From Sphingomonas endophytica (lineage in GTDB: Bacteria > Pseudomonadota > Alphaproteobacteria > Sphingomonadales > Sphingomonadaceae), in contig NZ_LDTB01000019.1 in the NCBI RefSeq assembly GCF_001476895.1, forward strand, positions 1 through 39,179: a stretch of 39,179 nt of DNA. The letters are read 5' to 3'. Positions within the stretch are counted from its first letter, which is position 1, and every line of letters starts with the position of its first letter. This document shows positions 8,523-16,287 of this stretch, in pieces. The notes under the pieces are model-generated. The model was not told the origin of the DNA. It was given only the letters and a program-made list of their open reading frames with translations, and did not search any database. Made by a program: the position numbers and the translations under genes.

Positions 8523-8714
8523 TCACTTGTTCTTGGTGCCCTTGCGATAGGCATAGGCCGCACCCGCGATCGCGCCGAAGATCGGCCCGACCACCGGCAG
8601 CGGGATGGCGACGACCGCGCCCAGCGCGCTCCACTTCGCCATGCTCTTGCCCAGGCCCGGCGTGTTCTTCACCGTGCCGCGCACTTCGTTCACCTTGCTG
8701 TCGAAATCGGCCAT
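8523..8714 (-). CDS. Small conserved-looking membrane protein (63 aa)
   Basis: Unrecognised protein of 63 residues. The first 25 residues are polar and charged (MADFDSKVNEVRG). A hydrophobic Gly/Ala/Pro-rich stretch (about residues 29-55, WSALGAVVAIPLPVVGPIF onwards) could form one long or two short membrane helices, and the tail YRKGTKNK is basic. A clear binding site (GGAGAA) precedes the ATG. It sits 12 bases after glyA and 8 bases before nrdR on the same strand, so it is very likely expressed with them. A membrane or membrane-associated location is inferred. Confidence 0.75.
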   Translation of the reverse strand: MADFDSKVNEVRGTVKNTPGLGKSMAKWSALGAVVAIPLPVVGPIFGAIAGAAYAYRKGTKNK

Positions 8715-8726
8715 CGATCGTTCTCC

Positions 8727-10034
8727 TTAGCTGTAGATCGGGAACCGAGCGCACAGCGCGCGAACACGTTCCCGCACATTCGCCTCGACCGCCGGATCGC
8801 CCGCCTCACCCTTGGCGCGCAGCCCGTCGAGCACATCGGCGACCATGTTGCCGATCTCGCGGAACTCGGCCACGCCGAAGCCGCGCGTGGTGCCGGCCGG
8901 ACTGCCGACGCGGATGCCGCTGGTCTTGACCGGGGGCAGCGGGTCGTCGGGGATGCCGTTCTTGTTGCATGTGATGCCGGCGCGCTCCAGCGCCTCGTCC
9001 GCGTCGCGGCCGGTGATGCCGAGCGGGGTGAGATCGACCAGCGCGAGATGCGTGTCGGTGCCGCCCGACACCAGATCAGCACCACGCTCCTTGAGCGTCG
9101 CGGCCAGCACCTTGGCGTTTTCGACCACGGCGGCGGCATAGGCCTTGAACTCGGGACGGAGCGCCTCGCCGAACGCGACCGCCTTGGCGGCGACGACATG
9201 CATAAGCGGCCCGCCCTGCAGCCCCGGGAACACCGCCGAATTGATCTTCTTGGCTACGCCCTCGTCATCCGTCAGCACCATGCCGCCGCGCGGCCCGCGC
9301 AGCGTCTTGTGCGTGGTGGTGGTGACGACGTGCGCATGGCCGAACGGGGTCGGATGGACGCCGCCCGCGACCAGCCCGGCGAAGTGCGCCATATCGACCA
9401 TGAAGAACGCGCCGACCTTGTCCGCGATGGCGCGGAAGCGCGCGAAGTCGATGTGGCGCGGATAGGCCGAGCCGCCCGCGATGATCAGCTTCGGCTGCGT
9501 CTCGACGGCCTGCTTTTCCACCGCGTCATAGTCGATCAGGTGCGTGTCGGCGGTGACGCCGTACTGCACCGCATTGAACCACTTGCCGCTCATCGCCGCG
9601 CGCGCGCCGTGGGTCAGGTGGCCACCGGCGTCGAGGCTGAGCCCCATGATCGTCTCGCCCGGCTTCACCAGCGCGAGCATCACCGCGCCGTTCGCCTGCG
9701 CGCCGGAATGCGGCTGCACGTTGACGAAGCCGCAGCCGAACAGCGCCTTGGCGCGGTCGATCGCCAGCTGCTCGACCTCGTCCGACGGGTGGCACCCCTG
9801 ATAGTAACGCTTGCCGGGATAGCCCTCGGCGTACTTGTTGGTGAATACCGAGCCCTGCGCCTCGAGCACCGCGCGGCTGACGATATTCTCCGACGCGATC
9901 AGCTCGATCTGCGTCTGCTCGCGGGTGAGCTCATGCTCGACACCGGCGAAGACCGCCGCATCGGCGTCGGCGAGGCCGCGCGTGAAAAAACCTTCCGGCT
10001 GGATCTGCGAAAGCGAGGTCGGGTTGGTGCTCAT
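8727..10034 (-). CDS. glyA: Serine hydroxymethyltransferase
   Basis: PLP enzyme of 435 residues that interconverts serine and glycine with tetrahydrofolate as one-carbon carrier, in the cytosol. Seen: [11 protein letters not shown] and [15 protein letters not shown] near the N-terminus, the Asp/His pair in [12 protein letters not shown], the PLP lysine in [15 protein letters not shown] and the C-terminal [16 protein letters not shown]. Length is standard. The ATG at 10034 overlaps the rpiB stop (ATGA), indicating coupled translation, and the open frame upstream of it is only a shadow of rpiB. Confidence 0.97.
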   Translation of the reverse strand: MSTNPTSLSQIQPEGFFTRGLADADAAVFAGVEHELTREQTQIELIASENIVSRAVLEAQGSVFTNKYAEGYPGKRYYQGCHPSDEVEQLAIDRAKALFGCGFVNVQPHSGAQANGAVMLALVKPGETIMGLSLDAGGHLTHGARAAMSGKWFNAVQYGVTADTHLIDYDAVEKQAVETQPKLIIAGGSAYPRHIDFARFRAIADKVGAFFMVDMAHFAGLVAGGVHPTPFGHAHVVTTTTHKTLRGPRGGMVLTDDEGVAKKINSAVFPGLQGGPLMHVVAAKAVAFGEALRPEFKAYAAAVVENAKVLAATLKERGADLVSGGTDTHLALVDLTPLGITGRDADEALERAGITCNKNGIPDDPLPPVKTSGIRVGSPAGTTRGFGVAEFREIGNMVADVLDGLRAKGEAGDPAVEANVRERVRALCARFPIYS

Positions 10035-10465
10035 GCGGGCTCCTTGAGCATGTCGACGCGGGCGGCGTGGCGCCCGCCGAGGAAATCGGTGGAGAGGAAA
10101 GCGCGGACGCAGGCGCGCGCCATTTCGGGGCCGATCAGCCGCGCGCCGAGCGCCAGCGCATTGGCGTCGTTGTGGGCACGCGCCAGTTCGGCGGACAGCG
10201 GCTCCGACACCAGGGCGCACCGCACCGCCGGGTTGCGGTTGGCGGCGATCATGATGCCGATGCCGGAACCGCAGATCGCGATCCCGCGCTCGGCCTGTCC
10301 CGCGGCGAGCGCGTCGCCCAGCTTGCGGCCATAATCCGGATAGTCGACGCTGGCACTGCCGTGCGTGCCGAGGTCGAGCACCTCATGCCCCTCACCCGTC
10401 AGCCAGTCACGCAGATCGTCCTTCAGAAAGACGGCGGCATGGTCGCAGGCGATGGCGATACGCAA
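10031..10465 (-). CDS. rpiB: Ribose-5-phosphate isomerase B
   Basis: Cytosolic enzyme of 144 residues interconverting ribose 5-phosphate and ribulose 5-phosphate in the pentose phosphate pathway. Seen: [12 protein letters not shown] with the phosphate-binding DH, LDLGTHG, the active-site Cys in [13 protein letters not shown], and [15 protein letters not shown]. It is the first gene of the rpiB-glyA-orf63-nrdR unit and overlaps glyA by four bases. The pairing with glyA is common in alphaproteobacteria. Confidence 0.95.
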   Translation of the reverse strand: MRIAIACDHAAVFLKDDLRDWLTGEGHEVLDLGTHGSASVDYPDYGRKLGDALAAGQAERGIAICGSGIGIMIAANRNPAVRCALVSEPLSAELARAHNDANALALGARLIGPEMARACVRAFLSTDFLGGRHAARVDMLKEPA

Positions 10466-10564
10466 CGGATCGACTCCCGGAGTGTCAGAATGCGATGCGC
10501 TCTAGCGACGTGCGCGCGCGAACGCTACCCGGAACGCGGCCCCGCCACGAAGGGTTGTCGCGCC

Positions 10565-10981
10565 ATGACGATGCGTTTCCTGATCGCCGCGCCGCTCGCG
10601 CTCGCCGCCTGCGCGCAACCCGCCCCCTCGCCGAGCGCCACGCCGAGCGCGCGCGTCGACGATGCGCCGGTGGTGCGCCCCAACCCCGCCGACGCGGCCG
10701 CGACCGAGGAACGCTATCTCGGCCGCTGGATCGGGGTGGAGGGGATGTTCCTGAACGTCACCCGGCGGCAAGGCGGCGGGGTGGCGATGGAGATGCAATG
10801 GGATCTCGACCATCGCGGCACGTTCGACGGATCGGTGACCGCCGAGGGCCTGCGATTCGTGCGGAACGGCGTGGCGGAGACGGCGGTGCCGGGCGCCGGC
10901 GACGCCACGGGGCTGAAATGGCTGGCGGGCAAGAAGGACTGCCTGATCGTCAAGCCGGGCGAAGGATATTGCCGGGAATAG
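10565..10981 (+). CDS. Small putative lipoprotein
   Basis: 138-residue protein with a short lipoprotein signal: MTMRFLIAAPLALAAC has a lipobox LAAC with Cys at residue 16, followed by a Pro/Ser/Ala-rich linker. The mature domain (about 50-138) has a YLGRWIGVEGMFLNV start and reads as a small beta-sheet domain; two further Cys occur near the C-terminus (KKDCLIV, GYCRE) and could form a disulphide. I do not recognise the family. The start is uncertain between ATG 10565 and ATG 10571. It is transcribed away from rpiB with about 100 bp between them and converges with the aldolase gene. Confidence 0.75.
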   Translation: MTMRFLIAAPLALAACAQPAPSPSATPSARVDDAPVVRPNPADAAATEERYLGRWIGVEGMFLNVTRRQGGGVAMEMQWDLDHRGTFDGSVTAEGLRFVRNGVAETAVPGAGDATGLKWLAGKKDCLIVKPGEGYCRE

Positions 10982-11017
10982 CCGACGCGGGAGTGAGGCG
11001 GACAGCGCGGAGCGCGG

Positions 11018-11869
11018 TCAGTTGCGCGCCGCGATCGCCTCCGCCAGCGCCAGCGTCCGGCGCGCCGCCTCCAGATGGAGACGTTCGACCATCCGTCCGT
11101 CGATGCGGATCGCGCCATCGTCCTCGCGCCCGATGAAGGCATCGGCCAGCACGCACGCGGCCGCGATCTCCGCCGCCGTCGGGCCGAACGCGTCGTTCGC
11201 CGGGGCAATCTGGGCCGGGTGGATCAACGTCTTGCCATCGAAACCCCAGTCGCGGCCCTGACGACATTCCGCCGCGATCGCGTCCAGATCGTCGAGCGTG
11301 TTGATGACGCCGTCGAGCGCGACCAGCCCCGCCGCGCGCGCCGCCAGCACCACCTGGCCGAGAATCGGCCACAAGGGCGCGCGATCGGCGCCGGGGCGAC
11401 AGCGCAGCTCGCGCGCCAGATCGTTGGGGCCGATCACCAGCGCCGCAAGCCCGGTCGCGGGCGCGGCGGCCGCGATCTCGCGCAGCGCCAGCACGCCGTC
11501 GCATGACTCGATCATCGCCCACAAGGCCGGCCCGTCGCCGAGACGTGCCCGCGCGCGGTGCAACGTGTCCGCGTCGCCCACCTTGGGCAGCAGCACCGCC
11601 GCGACGCCGGACCGGCCGAGCGCCGCGAGATCGCCCGCGCCCCATTCGGTGTCGGACCCGTTGACGCGCACCACCAGCTCCCGCGCGCCGAACCCGCCGG
11701 CGCGGACCGCCGCCACCGCCGCGTCGCGCGCGGCGACCTTCTGCGCCGGCGCGACCGCATCCTCCAGGTCGAGGATCACGACGTCACACGGCAGCCCGCG
11801 CGCCTTCTCGATCGCGCGCGCGTTCGATGCGGGCAGGAACAGGGCGCTGCGGCGCGGGCGAAGGGTCAT
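11018..11869 (-). CDS. HpcH/HpaI aldolase, CitE-like (citrate lyase beta subunit family)
   Basis: TIM-barrel, metal-dependent C-C lyase of 283 residues acting on acyl-CoA thioesters such as malyl- or citramalyl-CoA in related enzymes. Seen: MTLRPRRSALFLPASNARAIEKA at the N-terminus, the LDLEDAV metal/CoA motif, the Arg in VVRVNG, the metal Glu in WAMIESCDGV, the Asp in VIGPNDLA and the C-terminal FDGKTLIHPAQI. No citF or citD gene is present, so it is a stand-alone CitE-like enzyme. The start overlaps the stop of the FMN reductase gene (four bases), so the two form one operon. The exact substrate is not determinable. Confidence 0.85.
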   Translation of the reverse strand: MTLRPRRSALFLPASNARAIEKARGLPCDVVILDLEDAVAPAQKVAARDAAVAAVRAGGFGARELVVRVNGSDTEWGAGDLAALGRSGVAAVLLPKVGDADTLHRARARLGDGPALWAMIESCDGVLALREIAAAAPATGLAALVIGPNDLARELRCRPGADRAPLWPILGQVVLAARAAGLVALDGVINTLDDLDAIAAECRQGRDWGFDGKTLIHPAQIAPANDAFGPTAAEIAAACVLADAFIGREDDGAIRIDGRMVERLHLEAARRTLALAEAIAARN

Positions 11870-12465
11870 GCGGCGGGCGCCGCCTGGCCGAGCGGCGCGA
11901 AGCGCGCCACCTGCCGCCCGATCAGCCGCAACTGCTCGACCACCGCCGGGTCGCTGGCCCCGCCTTCGTCGTCGAAGCGCGTCACCTGCGTATTGATCGC
12001 GGCCGCGAACGGCGTCGGCCAGCCGCGCAGCGCATGGACGATCGAGCGCAGCGCCGCGATCGTCGAACCGGTCGCCTGCCAGCCATAAGCGGTGGCGATC
12101 AAACCGACCGGCATGTCGGCGAGATACGGCCGCGAATCGCGCGCGGTTTCCTCCAGCAGATCGAGCGCGTTCTTGACCACGCCCGAAATGCTGCCGTGAT
12201 AGCCGGGACTGGCGATGATGATCGCCGACGCCTGTCGCACCGCCGCGACGAACGCCTGTTCCTCCTCGGTGCGCGACGTGGCGCGCGGATCGTAGAGCGG
12301 CAGTCGCGCCATGTCGGCACCGCCGAACAGCCGCGTGCGATAGCCCTGCGCGGCGGTTTCGGCGAGCGCGATGCGCAGCGCGCGCTCCGTCGAGGAGACG
12401 CCGCCGATCGTCCCGCCGATCCCCACCACCAACGGCGCGTCCGCGCCTTTCGTATCATCCAGCAT
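11866..12465 (-). CDS. NAD(P)H-dependent FMN reductase
   Basis: Flavodoxin-fold reductase of 199 residues. Seen: VVGIGGTIGGVSSTERALRIAL at the N-terminus (an early P-loop-like FMN phosphate site), LPLYDP, and the FMN-ring motif IIASPGYHGSISGVVKNALDLLEE, characteristic of the NADPH-dependent FMN reductase family. It probably supplies reduced flavin or reduces quinones in the cytosol. ATG 12465 is chosen (AAGGA upstream); the longer open frame to 12813 is antisense to the penicillin-binding protein. It is the first gene of an overlapping pair with the CitE-like gene and diverges from the penicillin-binding protein with only about 70 bp between starts. Confidence 0.85.
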   Translation of the reverse strand: MLDDTKGADAPLVVGIGGTIGGVSSTERALRIALAETAAQGYRTRLFGGADMARLPLYDPRATSRTEEEQAFVAAVRQASAIIIASPGYHGSISGVVKNALDLLEETARDSRPYLADMPVGLIATAYGWQATGSTIAALRSIVHALRGWPTPFAAAINTQVTRFDDEGGASDPAVVEQLRLIGRQVARFAPLGQAAPAA

Positions 12466-12536
12466 TTGGCTATCCTTACCGACCACGCGGGCGCCGCTTG
12501 CGACAACTGTCATATCAGCGTAAGACACCAACAGCC

Positions 12537-14696
12537 ATGCGCCCCGATCCCTACGATACCGGCCGCGTCCGCTACAACCACGCACGCGGCGATCTGCCCG
12601 GCGATGGTGCGGCACCCGACCCCCTGCCCTCGTTCGGCCCCTGGCACGACGCGGAACCGGCACGCGAATCGCGTTTCGGCGGCGGTGACGGCGGCGGGTA
12701 CGATTCGCCGCCGCCGCGCCGCCGCATCGCCTGGGGCAAATGGATCGTGCGCGGGCTGGCTGCCTCGATCGTGCTGTTCGTGCTGGCGGTGATCTGGCTG
12801 GCGGTGACGGCACCGCTGTCGCGCTCGCTCAAGCCGCCGACGCCGCCGTCGATCACGCTGACCGCCGCCGACAACACGCCGATCGCGCGGCGCGGCGCGA
12901 TCATCGGCGCGCCCGTCGACGCCAGTACGCTGCCGCCGCATGTCCGCGAGGCGTTCCTGGCGATCGAGGACCGGCGCTTCTATTCGCACTGGGGGATCGA
13001 CCCGCGCGGGATCGCGCGCGCTGCCTGGGCGAACGTCGGGTCGGGCGGGGTCCGGCAGGGCGGATCGACGATCACGCAGCAGCTGGCGAAGAACGCCTTC
13101 CTCGATTCGGACCGCACCGCCGCGCGCAAGATCCGCGAGGTCATGATCGCCTTCTGGCTGGAAGCGTGGCTGACGAAGGACGAGATCCTCTCGCGCTATC
13201 TGTCCAACGTCTATTTCGGCGACAACGTCTATGGGATCACGGCGGCGTCGAAGCATTATTTCGGCCGCACGCCGCAGAAGCTGAACGTCGGGCAGGCCGC
13301 GATGCTGGCCGGGCTGGTCAAGGCGCCGTCACGGCTCGCCCCCACCGGCAACCTGAAGGGCGCGCGCGCGCGGCAGGCGGTGGTGGTCGGCGCGATGGTC
13401 GATGCCGGATTCCTGACGAAGCGGGAGGCGGCGGCGGTCCAGCCGCAGCGCGTGCTGCCCGCGCGCGCCGATACGCTGCCGACCGGCACCTATTTCGCGG
13501 ACTGGGTGCTTCCGACCGCGCGCGAGGTGGCGGGCGATGCCGGCACCGAGGCGACGGTGAAGACGACGCTCGATCGCGGACTGCAGGCGACTGCCGAGCG
13601 CGTGGTGCGACAGGCGAACCTTCGCGGGATGCAGGCGGCGCTGGTCGCGATGCGGCCCGACGGACAGGTCGTCGCGATGGTCGGCGGCAAGGACTATCGC
13701 TCCAGCGCGTTCAACCGCGCGGTGCAGGCGAAGCGCCAGCCGGGATCGACCTTCAAGCTGTTCGTGTATCTCGCCGCGCTGCGCGCCGGGCTGACCCCCG
13801 ACGACGTGCGCGATGATTCGCCGGTCGAGATCGCCGGGTGGAAGCCGCGCAACGACGACGGACGCTATCTCGGCCCGATCACGTTGCGGCGTGCGTTCGC
13901 CCGGTCCTCGAACGTCGTGGCGGCGCGGCTGACGCAAGAGGTCGGCGTCCGCAACGTCATCAAGACCGCGCGCGACCTGGGCATCACCACGCCGATCGCC
14001 AATGAGGCGACGATCGGGCTGGGCACGTCGGAGGTGTCGCTGCTGGAGCTGACCGGCGCCTATGCCGCGCTCGCCAGCGGCCGCTATCCGGTGACGCCGC
14101 GCGGGGTGGAGGGCAACCGCAGCGCCAGCTGGTACGAAAAGATCGCGGGCCGCGACAGCGAGATGCCGGCCAGGATCCGCGACGAGATGCGCTCGCTGCT
14201 CGGCTCCTCGATCCGCGGCACGGGGCGCGACGCGAACCTGCCGGTCGAGGCGTTCGGCAAGACGGGAACCAGCCAGGGCGGCCGCGACGGCTGGTTCATC
14301 GGCTTCGCGGGCAACCTGGTCGTCGGCGTCTGGGTCGGCAAGGACGACAGCTCGCCCAACCCCGGCCTGCACGGCGGCGGCATCCCGGCGCAGATCTGGC
14401 GGCAGTTCATGATGTCGGCGCTGAACATCCCGATCGTCGTCGCGCCGGCCGAAGACGACCTGGCGGTGCCGACCGACAATATGGAGGGCGCGATCGACGA
14501 GTTCGGCCGCGCGCTGGACGCGGCCCCGCCGACGATCGAGGATGCGGTCGATCGCCTGCGCCAGCTCGGCATCGAGCTGCCGCAGCCCCCAGAGCCGCGC
14601 GAACGCGAGCGGGTGCGCGTGCCGGACGACCGGCGCGGACCGCCGCCGGAGGACGGCGAGGGATATGACGACCCGCGATATGACGAGGAGTGGTAG
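12537..14696 (+). CDS. Class A penicillin-binding protein (glycosyltransferase/transpeptidase)
   Basis: Bifunctional peptidoglycan synthase of 719 residues anchored in the inner membrane. Seen in order: a Pro/Gly-rich cytosolic tail (1-65), one membrane helix (about 69-92), the GT51 domain with catalytic Glu144 in EDRRFYSHWG and GGSTITQQLAKN (175-186), and the transpeptidase domain with Ser404 in STFK, SSN at 457-459 and KTGTS from Lys575. The C-terminal 90 residues are acidic and Pro/Arg-rich. It is PBP1A-like but lacks the inserted OB domain of long PBP1A proteins. ATG 12537 is preferred to an in-frame TTG at 12498. It converges with the halogenase-like gene 16 bases downstream. Confidence 0.93.
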   Translation: MRPDPYDTGRVRYNHARGDLPGDGAAPDPLPSFGPWHDAEPARESRFGGGDGGGYDSPPPRRRIAWGKWIVRGLAASIVLFVLAVIWLAVTAPLSRSLKPPTPPSITLTAADNTPIARRGAIIGAPVDASTLPPHVREAFLAIEDRRFYSHWGIDPRGIARAAWANVGSGGVRQGGSTITQQLAKNAFLDSDRTAARKIREVMIAFWLEAWLTKDEILSRYLSNVYFGDNVYGITAASKHYFGRTPQKLNVGQAAMLAGLVKAPSRLAPTGNLKGARARQAVVVGAMVDAGFLTKREAAAVQPQRVLPARADTLPTGTYFADWVLPTAREVAGDAGTEATVKTTLDRGLQATAERVVRQANLRGMQAALVAMRPDGQVVAMVGGKDYRSSAFNRAVQAKRQPGSTFKLFVYLAALRAGLTPDDVRDDSPVEIAGWKPRNDDGRYLGPITLRRAFARSSNVVAARLTQEVGVRNVIKTARDLGITTPIANEATIGLGTSEVSLLELTGAYAALASGRYPVTPRGVEGNRSASWYEKIAGRDSEMPARIRDEMRSLLGSSIRGTGRDANLPVEAFGKTGTSQGGRDGWFIGFAGNLVVGVWVGKDDSSPNPGLHGGGIPAQIWRQFMMSALNIPIVVAPAEDDLAVPTDNMEGAIDEFGRALDAAPPTIEDAVDRLRQLGIELPQPPEPRERERVRVPDDRRGPPPEDGEGYDDPRYDEEW

Positions 14697-14712
14697 CGCG
14701 GCGGCCTGAGCG

Positions 14713-16224
14713 CTAGGCCGCGCAGTGGCGGGCGATGAAGTCGGCGTGAGCGGGCATCCGTCGCGCCGCCTCTGCCGTGACCGCCGCGATTCGCGCCAGT
14801 CGCGCACGCGCCTCCGCCTCCGGCATCCCGGCCGCGACCGGATCGTAGCCCTCGGCGGTCAGCCCCTGACCCTCCATCACCGCCAGCCAGCTGGTGCGCG
14901 TGAAGAGTTCGTCGCCCTCACGATAGACGCGCCCCGTCCGGCGATAGATCGCGATCCGCTCCGCCAGCGTATCGGGAATCGGCATCGCGGCGAGATCACG
15001 CCAGTATGCGGTGTCGTCGCGCGCGCTGGCGTGGAAATGCAGGATGATGAAGTCGCGGATGCTGTCGACCTCCGCGATCATCAGCCGGTTGTAGCGCGCG
15101 GTATCGGCCGGTGCGCACGCGCGGGTCGGCAGCATTTCCAGAAGCCGCGCGACCCCGGCCTGCACCAGATGGATGCTGGTCGATTCGAGCGGTTCCAGAA
15201 ATCCGCTCGCCAGCCCGAGCGCGACGCAATTGCCGACCCAGAACGCCGCGCGCCGCCCGGCGCGAAAGCGCAGCACGCGCGGATCGGCGAGCGCGGGCGC
15301 GTCGAGCCCGGCGAGCAGCGTCGCCGTCGCCTCGTCCTCGGACAGATGCGCGCTGGCATAGACATGGCCGTTGCCGGTGCGGTGCTGGAGCGGGATGCGC
15401 CATTGCCAGCCGGCACCATGCGCGGTCGAACGCGTATAGGGCGTCGGCGCGCCGACCATCGCGCTGGGCACCGCGACCGCCCGGTCATTCGGAAGCCAGT
15501 GGCTCCAGTCGACGAAGCCGGTGCCCAGCGTGTCGCCGAGCAGTAGCGAACGGAAGCCGGAGCAATCGATAAAGAAGTCGCCCTCGACGCGCGTGCCGTC
15601 CACCAGCGTGACCGACGCGATGAAGCCGTCGCCGGCGCGGCGCGTCACATCGACGACGCGCCCCTCGTGTCGCACCACCCCGGCCGCCTCGGCATGGCGG
15701 CGCAGGAACGCGGCGTAAAGCGCGGCATCGAAGTGGAAGGCATAGCCGATCTGCGCGAGCGGCGTGTTGCCGGGTTGGGGCCGCAGGAACCGCCCGTTCG
15801 CTGCGGCGGCGGCGCAGATCGAATAATCGGCCAGCGGCCCGGCCCCGCCGGCCTGGCGCATCCGCCGCCACAGCGCCTCGAACGGCACCGCGCCGTTGTC
15901 GATGCCATAGACGCCGAACGGGTGAAAATAGCGCTGGCCGATCCGCCCCCAATCGACGAACTCGATCCCGAGCTTGAAGGTGCCATTGGTCGCGCGAACG
16001 AACGCGTCCTCGTCGATGCCGAGCAGCGTGTTGAAGGCCTGAAGCGGCGGGATCGTCGCCTCGCCGACGCCGACCGTGCCGATCTCCTCGGATTCGATCA
16101 GCGTGATCGCGGGGCCGGCGGGCCCCAATACCCGCGACAGCGCCGCGGCGGCCATCCATCCGGCGGTGCCCCCGCCGACGATGACGATCCGGCGCATGGG
16201 ACCGTCGTCGCGTTGCTGTTCCAT
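14713..16224 (-). CDS. Tryptophan-halogenase-family flavoprotein
   Basis: Flavin-dependent halogenase-like protein of 503 residues. Seen: FAD-binding IVGGGTAGWMAA, the diagnostic lysine Lys84 in GTFKLGIEF, the halogenase motif WxWxIP as WQWRIP (273-278), and FLEPLESTSIHL with the conserved catalytic-type Glu. All key residues of true halogenases are therefore present. Members of this family sit beside TonB receptors in sphingomonad, Caulobacter and Xanthomonas carbohydrate loci; a few related ones halogenate free indole in vitro, but the physiological role is unknown. It lies 63 bp downstream of the TonB-receptor stop but behind a strong intrinsic terminator. Start at 16224 has GGGGA upstream; a second ATG at 16197 is possible. 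Confidence 0.88.
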   Translation of the reverse strand: MEQQRDDGPMRRIVIVGGGTAGWMAAAALSRVLGPAGPAITLIESEEIGTVGVGEATIPPLQAFNTLLGIDEDAFVRATNGTFKLGIEFVDWGRIGQRYFHPFGVYGIDNGAVPFEALWRRMRQAGGAGPLADYSICAAAAANGRFLRPQPGNTPLAQIGYAFHFDAALYAAFLRRHAEAAGVVRHEGRVVDVTRRAGDGFIASVTLVDGTRVEGDFFIDCSGFRSLLLGDTLGTGFVDWSHWLPNDRAVAVPSAMVGAPTPYTRSTAHGAGWQWRIPLQHRTGNGHVYASAHLSEDEATATLLAGLDAPALADPRVLRFRAGRRAAFWVGNCVALGLASGFLEPLESTSIHLVQAGVARLLEMLPTRACAPADTARYNRLMIAEVDSIRDFIILHFHASARDDTAYWRDLAAMPIPDTLAERIAIYRRTGRVYREGDELFTRTSWLAVMEGQGLTAEGYDPVAAGMPEAEARARLARIAAVTAEAARRMPAHADFIARHCAA

Positions 16225-16238
16225 ATGTCCCCGTGACG

Positions 16239-16277
16239 AAAAAAGCGACCGGCACGGTTGTTACGCCGTGCCGGTCG
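16239..16277 (-). terminator. Rho-independent terminator after the TonB receptor
   Basis: On the minus strand a perfect 12-bp stem (arms 16266-16277 and 16246-16257, eight-base loop) is followed after one base by six T (A run at 16239-16244 on the plus strand). It lies 10 bases past the TonB-receptor stop and only 14 bases before the halogenase-like start codon, so readthrough or a promoter inside this gap must serve that gene. Confidence 0.88.
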
Positions 16278-16287
16278 AGGGGAGAAG

